From Geoglobus sp. UBA235 (lineage in GTDB: Archaea > Halobacteriota > Archaeoglobi > Archaeoglobales > Archaeoglobaceae), in assembly GCA_002494725.1 (NCBI GenBank), contig DACG01000014.1:17624-81623 (forward strand): a stretch of 64,000 bases of DNA, in the 5' to 3' direction. Below are positions 17,905-27,115 of the stretch, piece after piece (the first letter of the stretch is position 1; every line of letters begins with the position of its first letter). The notes under the pieces are model-generated. The model was not told the DNA's origin, ran no database searches, and was given only the letters and a program-made list of their open reading frames with translations. Both the position numbers and the translations under genes were made by a program.

Positions 17905-18002
17905 ATTAACACTGATAATTTTTGCAGGTCGGATTATTTAACTCTTACTGGCAGTTATGTCAGCCCTATCAACTTAACCACCCCAGATGGCTGTATTACA
18001 GC

Positions 18003-18345
18003 ATGAACAGCTTGGAGAACAGATTCCAGTTTACAACTGAGTTCTTAGCAGTAATCGAGCAGAAGAATATCTTAATCCTCTGTTTTAAAGAAGAAAGCAT
18101 CGACCCATCCAAACTTCTCTTCCCGAAAGGACTGATGCTCAAATTCTAAACCGGGACTCTTCAATGCATCAACAAGCCAGGGAGTATTATAGATAAGAAA
18201 CTTGGGCCTATTCTCGCACTAATTCAGAACTTCTTTGGTGAAGGATTTCGTTATTTCCTGGCTTTCCCTCCCCTTCAAATAGGTTAAGAGACTCAATCAG
18301 CTCCTTCAACTTCATCAAGACTGTTCAAAAATTGTCCTCAGAAGG
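18003..18345 (-). pseudogene. Degraded gene of unknown family
   Basis: Reading the minus strand from about 18345, coding-like segments follow each other in shifting frames: MKLKELIESLNLFEGEGKPG, then EITKSFTKEVLN, a stop, then RPKFLIYNTPWLVDALKSPG continuing EFEHQSFREEKFGWVDAFFF, a stop, DILLLDYC, and finally NSVVNWNLFSKLFML with a stop. At least one frameshift and two in-frame stops separate them. The order and even composition suggest one protein of about 110 residues that has decayed. I do not recognise the family. The rest of the 17905-18413 gap shows only the promoter of the next gene. Confidence 0.45.
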
Positions 18346-18380
18346 TGAAGTTTACGGATCTAATTATGCCCATAAAAACC

Positions 18381-18389
18381 TTTAAATAA
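18381..18389 (+). promoter_or_regulatory. TATA box of the PhoU/TrkA-C gene
   Basis: TTTAAATAA preceded by an A/C-rich stretch (AAAAACC, BRE-like) lies about 29 bases before the ATG at 18414, the spacing expected for an archaeal promoter with a very short leader. Confidence 0.45.
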
Positions 18390-18413
18390 GCTCTCAGAAA
18401 AATATCTGTTGAA

Positions 18414-19604
18414 ATGCCCAAAACTGTCAAGGATTTATTCACTGAAATTAAAGATACGACAGAGCTAATGGTTGATCTGGCCTATTCCGCAATTCTTTTC
18501 GATAATGAAGATATTGCCGAGGAGGTTCTTGACCTTGAGGAGAAGACAGAGGAGCTCGTTAGAAATCTCAGGATTGTTTCAATTCTCGCTGGAAGGAGGG
18601 TTGAGGAGGCTGAGATGGTCTCATCCATACTTTTAATAGCCTCTGCAGCTCAGAAAATAGGAGAAGCTGCTGCTGACATTGCTACTCTTGTACTCAGGGG
18701 TTTTAAGCTTCCAAAGGAAATGATAAATGAGATTCTGCTCGAAAGCGAGGAGACCCTGGTCAGAACAAGAGTTTCGGAGGACTCCGAGGTTGCTGGAAGA
18801 ACTCTTGGAGAGTCAAGACTTCACAGCAGAACTGGAATGAGGGTGATTGCGATAAAGAGGGGCTTTGACTGGATATTCGATCCTGACAGGGACACAAAAA
18901 TTCTGAAAGGTGATGTTCTGATTGCAAGAGGAGACATATCGGGCGTGAGGGAGTTCATGAAAATAGTGTCGGGGGAGGTTACAGAATATGAAGATACGGT
19001 GATTGAGGAGAGAGAACTTGAGAAGTCTGTCGACATTCTCATTGAGATGAAGGATCTCTCGGAGCTTTCTGTTGATCTGGGTTACTCATCACTGCTGTAC
19101 TACAACGAGGAGATTGCCAATGAGGTGTACTATCTCGAGGAGAAGATAGATCAGCTGAAGCTCGAGCTGGTCAGCTGGGTGCTGCATGCCGTGAAAAAGG
19201 CTGAGGGTGATGAGAACATAAAAATTCTGATGTCCCTCATAGACATAGCGTACTCATCGGAGATAATTGCAGACGCCGCCAAGGAGATCGCCGGAATTGT
19301 TGTTAAAAAGCACGAAATTCACCCTGTGTTCAGATCTGCAATGATGGAGAGCGATGAGATTCTGAGTGTGATTGAGGTTTCTAAGGGATGCGAACTTGAC
19401 GGAAGAACCCTTGGAGAGGCAAGGGTTGAATCAAACACGGGAATGCACGTGATTGCAATCAAGAGAGGGAACAGGTGGATAACAAAACCCAGGGCAAACA
19501 CTAAGATATCGGCCGGTGACTTTCTGTTTGCAAAGGGAACAAGGGAAGGGGAGGAACTGCTTAAAAAGATGTGCTCAGCTACCTTACAGAGGCCATTAGC
19601 TTAG
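18414..19604 (+). CDS. Tandem PhoU-like / TrkA-C (RCK_C) protein
   Basis: A 396-residue cytosolic protein made of two repeats of one unit. Each unit has a PhoU-like helical part (EIKDTTELMVDLAYSAIL and EMKDLSELSVDLGYSSLL) and a TrkA-C ligand domain (GRTLGESRLHSRTGMRVIAI and GRTLGEARVESNTGMHVIAI). TrkA-C domains bind small ligands such as cyclic di-AMP or nucleotides and control cation channels. No channel gene adjoins it. A link to the DacZ homologue at 12.3 kb is possible because c-di-AMP binds RCK_C domains in other organisms, but this is inference. The tail overlaps mfnB by 26 bases. Confidence 0.82.
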   Translation: MPKTVKDLFTEIKDTTELMVDLAYSAILFDNEDIAEEVLDLEEKTEELVRNLRIVSILAGRRVEEAEMVSSILLIASAAQKIGEAAADIATLVLRGFKLPKEMINEILLESEETLVRTRVSEDSEVAGRTLGESRLHSRTGMRVIAIKRGFDWIFDPDRDTKILKGDVLIARGDISGVREFMKIVSGEVTEYEDTVIEERELEKSVDILIEMKDLSELSVDLGYSSLLYYNEEIANEVYYLEEKIDQLKLELVSWVLHAVKKAEGDENIKILMSLIDIAYSSEIIADAAKEIAGIVVKKHEIHPVFRSAMMESDEILSVIEVSKGCELDGRTLGEARVESNTGMHVIAIKRGNRWITKPRANTKISAGDFLFAKGTREGEELLKKMCSATLQRPLA

Positions 19605-20283
19605 CCACCAGATTGCTCCTTATCATTGAATTTCTTCCGTTTTCACACACCATTGTTCTGACACCGATTATATCAGGATTTATGTCTTTTAAGGCAGATA
19701 TGTGCTCCCATGACAGGGAGCCTGCAAGTGCACAGAACATTCCCCTTTCATGGGCAAGGTTGACAAATTTTTCAAGCATCTCACGGCTCATGAATTCAAA
19801 TAGATTTCTCCCATCCTTTATCGCTGTATCAACCATAATACCATCACACCCTGCCCTGTATGCTGGCTCTGCAATGGAGAGGGGAGATACCGCATTTATT
19901 CTTGAGTGATCGGCATATGCAGCAGCAACAACCATCGCAGAGGGGTTGTGGTCTTTTACAGCCCTCACAACATTCTTCATCATCTCAAAAACCTGATTTT
20001 CGGTTTTTATTCCAAACAAACCGACCTTGATGTAATCTGCCCCTGCAAAAGCTGCTCCAAGGGCTGCAAGACTTGCGGTGCCTGGTTTGAAGTCCAGATC
20101 ACCAACGGTGGCACTCAGAAGCCTGTTATGCTCCCTGACTATCTCCCCCACACTTCTGATGACCCAGGGGAAATTCGCCCCAAGTGATCCTTCAGCAGGA
20201 TTCTTAACATCTATGATGTCGGCCCCACCCTTTACAGATTCCAGGGCCTCTTCAATGCTCATGGGTGAAACCAGCACCTTCAT
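19579..20283 (-). CDS. mfnB: (5-Formylfuran-3-yl)methyl phosphate synthase
   Basis: A 234-residue TIM-barrel enzyme that condenses two glyceraldehyde-3-phosphate units into the furan precursor of methanofuran. Conserved blocks are MKVLVSPMSIEEA, GADIIDVKNPAEGSLGANFP with the Schiff-base Lys in DVKNP, SATVGDL, DYIKVGLFG and CDGIMVDTAIKDG. The ATG at 20283 is the family-like start. The organism therefore probably makes methanofuran for its C1 pathway. It is divergent from the HisA-like gene through a shared TATA element. Confidence 0.92.
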   Translation of the reverse strand: MKVLVSPMSIEEALESVKGGADIIDVKNPAEGSLGANFPWVIRSVGEIVREHNRLLSATVGDLDFKPGTASLAALGAAFAGADYIKVGLFGIKTENQVFEMMKNVVRAVKDHNPSAMVVAAAYADHSRINAVSPLSIAEPAYRAGCDGIMVDTAIKDGRNLFEFMSREMLEKFVNLAHERGMFCALAGSLSWEHISALKDINPDIIGVRTMVCENGRNSMIRSNLVAKLMASVR

Positions 20284-20305
20284 CACATCAAGCCAGGTAA
20301 AGCTG

Positions 20306-20313
20306 TATATATA
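20306..20313. promoter_or_regulatory. Symmetric TATA element shared by two divergent genes
   Basis: The palindrome TATATATA sits almost midway between the mfnB ATG (minus strand, 20283) and the HisA-like ATG (plus strand, 20333), about 24-27 bases from each. One element could therefore direct leaderless transcription both ways. Confidence 0.5.
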
Positions 20314-20332
20314 GATATTGAAAATTATCTCC

Positions 20333-21004
20333 ATGGATGTTTACTTTGTGATGGATATAAAGCAGGGAAGGGTTGTTGCCGGAAAAATGGGCAGGAGAGA
20401 GGAGTACAGGGAAATCTCGGAAACGAGCAAAATCGTCAGCACATCTGATCCGGAAGGAGTTATTGACACTCTAAAGCCAAAAAATGTTTACATCGCCGAT
20501 CTGGACAGGATAGAGAGGAGGGGCGACAATCTGAGGACAGTTCTAGAAATTTCCAAAATGGTTGACAGGCTTATAGCAGATCTGGGATTTGAGAAAGTGG
20601 AGGATGAGATTTATCCCTTCACACCTGTCCTCGGTACTGAAACCTTTGATCTCAGATTGTTGAAAGATGGAGAATACATTGTCAGCATAGATATAAAGAA
20701 CAGGCTGCTGGACAGGAGCGGAATGTTTGAGAGGGTGGAGGACGTTCTTGATTATCTGAACTCTTTCAGGATTGCCGGAATACTTGTCCTTCCAATTCAC
20801 AGAGTCGGGAGTCTGAGCTTTGACCTGTCAATGGTTGAAAAAGCTTTAAACACATCAAACCACCCTGTGCTGACTGGAGGAGGGATAAAAAGCATTGATG
20901 ACCTTATTGTAGCCAGGGAAATGGGTGTTGATGGTGTTCTGATCTCAACAGCATTTCATTCAGGCCTGATTGACCCCAGTATACTGAGAGAGGGAAAAAT
21001 ATAG
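20333..21004 (+). CDS. HisA-like TIM-barrel protein (COG1411 type)
   Basis: A 223-residue barrel protein related to ProFAR isomerase HisA: DIKQGRVVAGK at strand 1, VSIDIKNRLLDRSG in the middle and VLTGGGIKSIDDLIVAREMG at the phosphate-binding end. It is shorter than true HisA and sits beside mfnB rather than other his genes. Proteins of this group occur in methanogens and Archaeoglobales and may act on a phosphorylated cofactor intermediate; methanofuran or folate-type synthesis is suggested by the shared promoter with mfnB. The reaction is unknown. Confidence 0.7.
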   Translation: MDVYFVMDIKQGRVVAGKMGRREEYREISETSKIVSTSDPEGVIDTLKPKNVYIADLDRIERRGDNLRTVLEISKMVDRLIADLGFEKVEDEIYPFTPVLGTETFDLRLLKDGEYIVSIDIKNRLLDRSGMFERVEDVLDYLNSFRIAGILVLPIHRVGSLSFDLSMVEKALNTSNHPVLTGGGIKSIDDLIVAREMGVDGVLISTAFHSGLIDPSILREGKI

Positions 21005-21038
21005 AAAAAAAGATAATACCCCTGTATCACTTCAGATC

Positions 21039-21878
21039 ATGAAGCTGATTGCAGGACCATCATCACCTCTTCTCACAAAAAGAGTTGCGAAGAGAACAGG
21101 GCTTGAGATTGCCGGGGTAACCTACAGAAAATTTCCAGATGGAGAGATTTATGTGAGGGTTGATGACCCGGAGGATGAGAGCTTTGCAGTGATAAACAGC
21201 ATGAGATCTGCTGACGATCTCATCTACCTCATGCTCATTCTCGATGCCCTTAACGGAAAGAGAGTTTTTGCAATCATACCCTACATGGGATATGCCAGGC
21301 AGGACAGAGCTTTTCTGAGCGGTGAGGCCGTGAGCATAAGGGCCGTTGCAAGAATGATTGAGAGCTCTGCAGAGAGGGTTTTTACCGTTAACATCCACAG
21401 TGAGAGAGCAAAAGGGCATTTCAGAAAGCTCAGAGAACTGGATGCGATGGAAAGAATAGGTGAGCATTACAGGGGTAAAGATGTTATCATGCTCTCCCCC
21501 GACAGGGGATCTCTGGAAAGAGTGAGGAAAGCTGCAGAGATTGCCGGATGCGATTTCGATTACCTTGAAAAGAGAAGAATTGATGCCGAAAACGTGGAGA
21601 TAACCCCGAAAAATCTGGAAATCGAGAACAGAGAGGTCGTTATCATTGATGATATAATATCCACAGGTGGTACGGTTGTGACGGCTGCAAGCCAGCTAAG
21701 TGACAGGGCATCAAGAATTGAGGCAGCATGCATCCACGGCGTTTTTGCAGGAAACGCCCTGAACAGGCTTTACACATCCGGGGTTAGTGAGGTGAAGGCC
21801 ACAGATACGGTTGAAAGTCAGGTGAGCATTATTTCAGTTTCGGATATAATTTCAGAGGTGCTTCTCAATGAAATTTGA
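21039..21878 (+). CDS. prs: Ribose-phosphate pyrophosphokinase
   Basis: A 279-residue enzyme making PRPP from ribose 5-phosphate and ATP. The sequence has KFPDGEIYVRV near the start, IPYMGYARQDR at the ATP loop, SPDRGSLERVRKAAE, and the PRPP loop VVIIDDIISTGGTVVTAA. Length matches the compact archaeal class. PRPP feeds purD, purP and pyrE found elsewhere in this window. The last 11 bases overlap the thioesterase gene. Confidence 0.95.
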   Translation: MKLIAGPSSPLLTKRVAKRTGLEIAGVTYRKFPDGEIYVRVDDPEDESFAVINSMRSADDLIYLMLILDALNGKRVFAIIPYMGYARQDRAFLSGEAVSIRAVARMIESSAERVFTVNIHSERAKGHFRKLRELDAMERIGEHYRGKDVIMLSPDRGSLERVRKAAEIAGCDFDYLEKRRIDAENVEITPKNLEIENREVVIIDDIISTGGTVVTAASQLSDRASRIEAACIHGVFAGNALNRLYTSGVSEVKATDTVESQVSIISVSDIISEVLLNEI

Positions 21879-22254
21879 TGTTGAGATCTGGTTTGGAGAT
21901 CTGGACGCTTTCGGGCACGTCAACAACGTTGTTTATGGAAGATTTCTGGAGACTGCAAGGGTGAAGTTTTTCATGGAAAAGTTCGGAAAAATTGAGCCTG
22001 CATTCGTCCTCAGAAGACTTGAGATGGACTTTCTTGCACCCATGTTTCTCGGAGATGTTGCGGAGGTTGAGATTCGGGTTGGTGAGATAGGAACAACAAG
22101 CTGGGAATTCATATACTCAATAAGGAACAAGAAGACTGGAAATGAGGTGATAAGGGCAAGAACGATCCAGGTGTGGGTTGATCTGAAGAACAATCAGAAG
22201 AAACCCATTCCTGAAGATGTAAGGACAATTCTTGAATCTGAAAGAAGGGGATAG
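21868..22254 (+). CDS. Hotdog-fold acyl-CoA thioesterase (4HBT type)
   Basis: A 128-residue hotdog protein with the signature [21 protein letters not shown], containing the catalytic Asp of the 4-hydroxybenzoyl-CoA thioesterase family, and [15 protein letters not shown]. It hydrolyses an acyl-CoA whose identity is unknown. It is translationally coupled to prs and stops 2 bases before the phosphate permease gene, so it lies inside the prs-phosphate operon. Confidence 0.85.
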   Translation: MKFDVEIWFGDLDAFGHVNNVVYGRFLETARVKFFMEKFGKIEPAFVLRRLEMDFLAPMFLGDVAEVEIRVGEIGTTSWEFIYSIRNKKTGNEVIRARTIQVWVDLKNNQKKPIPEDVRTILESERRG

Positions 22255-22256
22255 CC

Positions 22257-23264
22257 ATGATAGAGGTAGTTGCAGTCCTTACGGTTGCCGTTGGGTTTTA
22301 CATGGCATGGAACATTGGTGCAAATGATGCTGCAAATTCAATGGCAACCTCTTACGGGAGCGGTGCACTGACCCTAAGGCAGATAATCATAATTGCATCG
22401 GTTCTGGAGTTTGCCGGAGCAGTTCTTTATGGCAAGAAGGTGACACACACAATAGCCAAGGGAATTGTCCCCATTGACTCTCTTGACCCCCACATAGTGG
22501 CTCTCGGAGCCCTTTCAGCAATTCTGTCAGCAAGTCTCTGGATAACGATTGCCACATACTATCATCTCCCTGTCTCAACAACCCACTCGATAGTGGGTGC
22601 AATGGTTGGGTTTGGAATTGCATCAGTGAGCCAGAACTATTTGAGTCTTGGAGACATAAACTGGGATGTTCTCTACAGAATTGTTCTGAGCTGGGTTCTC
22701 TCGCCTGTTGTCGGAGCCATGCTGGCCTTTCTCATCTTCACGATCATAAAGATAGCAATAATCGACAGGTACAGTGTTAACAAGGTTGAGAGGGTTTTCA
22801 AGTACCTTCAGATTCTGACCGCATGCTACATGGCTTTCGCTCACGGAAGCAATGATGTTGCAAATGCAACCGGTCCGATGACAGCAGCTCTTGGCTTTCT
22901 CGGTGCTCAAACTCCAGCATGGGTGCTTTTCATCGGTGGCATAGGAATTGCGGTTGGAATTGCAACCTGGGGATGGAGGGTTATAGAGACTGTTGGAAAG
23001 AAGATAACCGAGCTCACACCATCGAGGGGTTTTTCTGCTGAGTTCGCCACTGCAAGTACCGTGCTGTTTGCCTCATCCATTGGAATGCCCGTCTCAACAA
23101 CCCACACCCTGGTAGGAAGCGTTATAGGTGTTGGACTTGCAGGTGGACTTGCCAGTGTTGATCTGACAATAGTGAAAAGAATTATAGCATCCTGGCTCCT
23201 AACAGTACCTGTTGCAGCAGGAATAACGATGGCGGTCTACACGATGATGGTGGTGTTTGGATGA
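22257..23264 (+). CDS. PiT-family inorganic phosphate transporter
   Basis: A 335-residue membrane permease with the two inverted PiT signatures: [20 protein letters not shown] near the N terminus and [14 protein letters not shown] in the second half, plus the repeated PVSTTH motifs. It imports phosphate with a cation gradient. The following PhoU-like gene overlaps by 4 bases (ATGA), a pairing found widely in archaea and bacteria. Confidence 0.94.
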   Translation: MIEVVAVLTVAVGFYMAWNIGANDAANSMATSYGSGALTLRQIIIIASVLEFAGAVLYGKKVTHTIAKGIVPIDSLDPHIVALGALSAILSASLWITIATYYHLPVSTTHSIVGAMVGFGIASVSQNYLSLGDINWDVLYRIVLSWVLSPVVGAMLAFLIFTIIKIAIIDRYSVNKVERVFKYLQILTACYMAFAHGSNDVANATGPMTAALGFLGAQTPAWVLFIGGIGIAVGIATWGWRVIETVGKKITELTPSRGFSAEFATASTVLFASSIGMPVSTTHTLVGSVIGVGLAGGLASVDLTIVKRIIASWLLTVPVAAGITMAVYTMMVVFG

Positions 23265-23941
23265 AGTTTGTTAGAAGTGTCACGGATGTGTTCGGATACT
23301 CCCCATTTGAGGATCTCCACAGGCATGCTGAGCTGTGTGGAAAGGCAGTTGAAAAGCTAATTGAACAGTTTCAGGCCTCTGTTGAGAAGGATTTTGAAAG
23401 GGTTAAGTCCCTTGAAAGGGAGATTGACTCCATGGAATATCAGGCTGACAAGATAAAGCACGAAATCAGGGGAAATGTAACAAAATCCCTCCTTATGCCC
23501 GTTGACAGACAGGATCTTCTTCAGTTCCTCAAGGTTCAGGACAGCATAATCGACAACACCGAGCACGTTGCCCACATGCTCTCATACAGGGAATTCTCGA
23601 TTGACGGGGAGATCTGGGAACTGGTGCTAAATCTTTTGAAAAAGATTGAAGAAACGGTTAAAGAGTATGAGAGTCTTGTTGACCACATGAAAAGACTGAT
23701 TGCAACCTCATTTTCAAAAAAGGAGATAAAAGATACTATAGAGCACGTTCCGGTTGTTGAAGAGCTCGAGCACCAGTGCGACAAGATCCAGATAGAGATA
23801 CACAGGAGAATATTCAGCTCCCAGCATAAAGATGTTCTCGAGCTCATCCTTCTGAATGAGATAATTGTGAAGCTTGGAGAGATAGCAAACAGTGCTGCAA
23901 GATCTGCAGATGTCTTCAGATCAATGATTCTCGGGAGGTGA
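23261..23941 (+). CDS. DUF47 / PhoU-like phosphate transport regulator
   Basis: A 226-residue all-helical protein of the DUF47 family, with conserved [39 protein letters not shown] and a second acidic bundle [18 protein letters not shown] with [19 protein letters not shown]. Acidic clusters bind metals in related PhoU bundles. Coupled by ATGA to the PiT gene, it most likely controls that permease. Confidence 0.92.
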   Translation: MKFVRSVTDVFGYSPFEDLHRHAELCGKAVEKLIEQFQASVEKDFERVKSLEREIDSMEYQADKIKHEIRGNVTKSLLMPVDRQDLLQFLKVQDSIIDNTEHVAHMLSYREFSIDGEIWELVLNLLKKIEETVKEYESLVDHMKRLIATSFSKKEIKDTIEHVPVVEELEHQCDKIQIEIHRRIFSSQHKDVLELILLNEIIVKLGEIANSAARSADVFRSMILGR

Positions 23942-23944
23942 TGA

Positions 23945-25087
23945 ATGAAATATCTCGTTCTGATTCCAGACGGGCTTGCAGACTGGAAGTGTGAGGAGCT
24001 TGGCAACAGAACACCCCTCGAGTATGCGAGCCCGGAAAACATGAATTACCTGGCAAGAGAGGGAATATGCGGAGTTGCAAGAACAATTCCCCAGGGTTTT
24101 GAGCCTGGAAGCGATATAGCAAATCTCACAATTCTCGGAATAGATCCAAAAAAGTACTACACAGGAAGGGGGCCAATTGAGGCCCTTTCGATGGGAGTTG
24201 ATGGAAGGATATTCTTCAGGTGCAACCTGGTTTATGTTGAAAACGGTGTGATGGTTGATTACAGTGGAAACAGGATTGGGGATAGAGAATCAAGAGAGGT
24301 GTTCAGAGCTCTTGAAAAGGAGAAGCCATACGAATTCATTCACTTCCATCATGGCGTATCATTCAGGGGAATTCTATCATTCAGCAGGGAGTTTGATGAG
24401 ATTCCGAAAACATCTGCCCCCCACGACATAATGGGTGAGAGGTTTGAGAGGTATCTGCCTGAGAGAAATGATCTTGGCATGATTCTTGTTGAACTGATGG
24501 AATGGAGCAGAGATGTGCTGAGAGACATCGGATCAAAAGCGAACATGATATGGCCCTGGAGTGGTGGAAAAAAGCCAGAATTCCCTGAATTCAGAGAAAA
24601 ATATGGAATGAGGGGCAGCATGATAAGCGAGGTCGATCTGCTCAGGGGAATAGGCAAGGGCCTACGAATGGATGTTGTCGAGGTTGAGGGAATGACAGCA
24701 TACATTGACACCAACTACAGAGGCATAGCAAGGGCGGTTCTGAAGGAGTTGAAAAGAAAGGACTTCGTTCTTCTACACACTGAGGGGATTGACGAGGTGG
24801 GACACGAGGGGGATGCGGAGAAAAAGGCTGAGGCAATAATCATGTACGATGAAAGAATTCTCGGTTATCTGCTGGACAGAATTGATCTTGATGGGACAAA
24901 GATCCTTCTGATTCCGGATCACGCCACTCCGGTAAAACTCAGAACACACACATCCGAACCCGTACCATTTGCGATTAAGGATGGAAGAAGGGATGATGTG
25001 AGGGTTTTCTCGGAGAGTGCATGTAAGATGGGAAAGCTCGGACTGATTGATGGCCTGAATCTCATGGAGATTCTTCTGAGAATCTGA
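23945..25087 (+). CDS. apgM: Cofactor-independent phosphoglycerate mutase, archaeal type
   Basis: A 380-residue alkaline-phosphatase-superfamily enzyme interconverting 3- and 2-phosphoglycerate. It starts KYLVLIPDGLADWKCEELG (metal Asp in PDG), has the catalytic Ser in FEPGSDIANLTILG, and metal ligands in TEGIDEVGHEGD and LIPDHATPVKLRTH. It follows the PhoU-like gene by 3 bases, tying glycolysis or gluconeogenesis to the phosphate operon. Confidence 0.93.
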   Translation: MKYLVLIPDGLADWKCEELGNRTPLEYASPENMNYLAREGICGVARTIPQGFEPGSDIANLTILGIDPKKYYTGRGPIEALSMGVDGRIFFRCNLVYVENGVMVDYSGNRIGDRESREVFRALEKEKPYEFIHFHHGVSFRGILSFSREFDEIPKTSAPHDIMGERFERYLPERNDLGMILVELMEWSRDVLRDIGSKANMIWPWSGGKKPEFPEFREKYGMRGSMISEVDLLRGIGKGLRMDVVEVEGMTAYIDTNYRGIARAVLKELKRKDFVLLHTEGIDEVGHEGDAEKKAEAIIMYDERILGYLLDRIDLDGTKILLIPDHATPVKLRTHTSEPVPFAIKDGRRDDVRVFSESACKMGKLGLIDGLNLMEILLRI

Positions 25088-25090
25088 GAA

Positions 25091-25540
25091 TCAGTCCACC
25101 CTTCTGACCTCGACCACCTTCATTGTCTTTCCACCCGGACACTCAAAGGATTCTCCAACGCTTTCAATAATAACGCTCTCATCACTGCCGATCTGGGTCG
25201 GATTGCAGAGGTTGAAGAATCCGCAGTCTATTCTCTGACATCTGCCATTCAGCCTTATCTTAGCACCCTCCACTGCCGTCTTTGCATCAACTGCAAGAAT
25301 TATCGGAAGTTCAACAACCTCCACTGCTATGACTCCATCATCATGGAGCTGGCAGGGCTGGACCTCTCCATTTCTGAGACCGACAATCTTGTACTTCGAA
25401 CCAATTCTGAGTTTGAGGCAGACCTTCCTCAGTCTGCAAGACTCACACTCCTCTTTTCCCCCGAGAAAAATGAATTCTGTTCCTGTTACAGCCCAGTTTT
25501 TACCGCAGAGAGTGATTATCCTGTTAACCTCATCAGTCAT
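25091..25540 (-). CDS. UPF0179 family cysteine-rich protein
   Basis: A 149-residue archaeal protein with ordered Cys residues: ECESCRLRKVCLKL, VQPCQLHDDG and GRCQRIDCGFFNLCNP. The clusters could bind Fe-S or zinc. The family is conserved across euryarchaea and has no known function. It converges on apgM with a 3-base gap and is divergent from the regulator that follows. Confidence 0.85.
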   Translation of the reverse strand: MTDEVNRIITLCGKNWAVTGTEFIFLGGKEECESCRLRKVCLKLRIGSKYKIVGLRNGEVQPCQLHDDGVIAVEVVELPIILAVDAKTAVEGAKIRLNGRCQRIDCGFFNLCNPTQIGSDESVIIESVGESFECPGGKTMKVVEVRRVD

Positions 25541-25601
25541 GATTCTTCACCTCACATGAGATATGCATAAACAATATTTAAGCTTTGACTAAATATTACT
25601 G

Positions 25602-26525
25602 ATGCTCGAGGACAGAATACTTGAGCTTCTTGAAAAAAAGAGGTTCGAGGGTGTACTTCAGTCTGAGCTTCCAGCGACGCTTAACGCATCAAAATCAAGG
25701 ATTTCTGAAGTTCTTTCGAATCTCGAACAGCAGGGGGTTGTGGTTAGAAGAAGGGAGGCGGGAAAAAATCTGAAGGTGTGGCTCAGGGATTATTCCGAGG
25801 GCAGCACAAAGGTCGGGATACTCAGAGCCGTGGAGTATGCGAGGCTCATAAGCTCCGGAGAGTATTCCTTCATCATCTACAGCAACGCAATTGATCTCAC
25901 AAGAGATCTCGCCTTGGGAAGAATCGACATAGGGGCAAGTCCCCTTGTTACCCAGGTCATGTTCGGTGTTATGATGAAGACCATCCAGATAAGATGCGTT
26001 GTTGCAGAGAACGGCAGTGGCGTTGTTTTTGGTGACTCAAACAACAGAGTTTTTGCAACAACAGAGATGTCCGCTATGGAGATGAATCTGAGAGCCGTTA
26101 AGGACAGGCTTGGAATAAAGGGGTTCAGATACTGCCAGAGCCCTGAATGCCTGATTTCAAGCCTGCCAGATGTTGAGGGGATTGCAATATGGGAGCCCTA
26201 CTTCTCATCCCTGAACAGGGAAAAGATCCCCTTTAACGAGCTTGAGGGAGACTATCCCTGCTGCACCTTGGCATTCAACACATCCTACATTCAGAGAAGT
26301 CCTGAAGGGGCTGAGAAGTTTGTCAGGGATTTTGAAAAAGCTGAGATTGATGTTGAGAAGGTTTCCTCCCTGATTGAGTTCAGGGCTGAGGAGGTTGAAA
26401 GAGCTCTGAAAAGCTACAAATTCAACCCGAGGTACAGTTTTGAGGATGTTGTTGAATACATGAGAAGAGGAGGAATAGAGATTTCTCCTGAAAGTCTTTC
26501 AGCTCTTTTCCAGAATTTCAGATAA
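25602..26525 (+). CDS. HTH regulator fused to a periplasmic-binding-protein-like domain
   Basis: A 307-residue protein. Residues 1-65 form a MarR-like winged helix (LELLEKKRFEGVLQSELPA, SKSRISEVLSNLEQQGVVVR). From about residue 70 it resembles a type 2 solute-binding fold of the NMT1/taurine sort (KVGILRAVEYARLISSGEYS, LALGRIDIGASPLVTQVM, VEGIAIWEPYFSSL) but has no signal peptide, so it is a cytosolic one-component regulator that senses a small ligand. It starts close to a TATA-like TTTAAGC run. The end overlaps convergent pyrE by 27 bases. Ligand unknown. Confidence 0.75.
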   Translation: MLEDRILELLEKKRFEGVLQSELPATLNASKSRISEVLSNLEQQGVVVRRREAGKNLKVWLRDYSEGSTKVGILRAVEYARLISSGEYSFIIYSNAIDLTRDLALGRIDIGASPLVTQVMFGVMMKTIQIRCVVAENGSGVVFGDSNNRVFATTEMSAMEMNLRAVKDRLGIKGFRYCQSPECLISSLPDVEGIAIWEPYFSSLNREKIPFNELEGDYPCCTLAFNTSYIQRSPEGAEKFVRDFEKAEIDVEKVSSLIEFRAEEVERALKSYKFNPRYSFEDVVEYMRRGGIEISPESLSALFQNFR

Positions 26526-26999
26526 TTTCAGAAGAGAGATCGGATTCAGGTTGCTCTCCTCCCTGTCTACAACCGCAATTACAGCCACAACCATTCCTCC
26601 AGATTTCTCAACCCTCTCAACAACACCTGCTGCAGATTTTCCCGTTGTTATGACGTCTTCAACAACCACAACCCTGTCACCATCCTCAATCCTGCCAATC
26701 CTATCCTCCTGAGCCCCGTAATCCTTTCTCGCTTTTCTGAAAATTACAAGGGGCTTTGATGTTTTCAGAGATAGGGCAACAGCTATGGGTACTCCACCGA
26801 GCTCTATGCATGCAATTCTGTCAAAATCGATGCTTTCAAGTTTTTTTACCATTTCTCCAGCAATTTTTTCCAGAATTACCGGGTCTGTAACTGCCTGCTT
26901 TATGTCAATGTATATGCCGCTTTTCTTTCCTGATGAGAGAATAAACTCTCCCCTCTTTATGACTCCTGAATTAACGAGCATCTCCAAAAGCTCCGACAT
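26499..26999 (-). CDS. pyrE: Orotate phosphoribosyltransferase
   Basis: A 166-residue type I phosphoribosyltransferase making OMP from orotate and PRPP in pyrimidine synthesis. The signature PRPP loop is VVVVEDVITTGKSAAGVVE; KRGEFILSSGKKSGIYIDIK and FRKARKDYGAQ are the other family blocks. The ATG at 26999 gives a normal archaeal length; an in-frame codon at 27050 would add 17 unconserved residues. Confidence 0.93.
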   Translation of the reverse strand: MSELLEMLVNSGVIKRGEFILSSGKKSGIYIDIKQAVTDPVILEKIAGEMVKKLESIDFDRIACIELGGVPIAVALSLKTSKPLVIFRKARKDYGAQEDRIGRIEDGDRVVVVEDVITTGKSAAGVVERVEKSGGMVVAVIAVVDREESNLNPISLLKLSEILEKS

Positions 27000-27115
27000 C
27001 TTTTCGAGCTCGTGCCCGATACATATATTGTTTTTGCGTTTCGTGTTCATATATTGCAGGACTTCAAATTACATCAAACAAAAAATTTTTAATTTGAAAG
27101 GCAAACTGACAGAAG

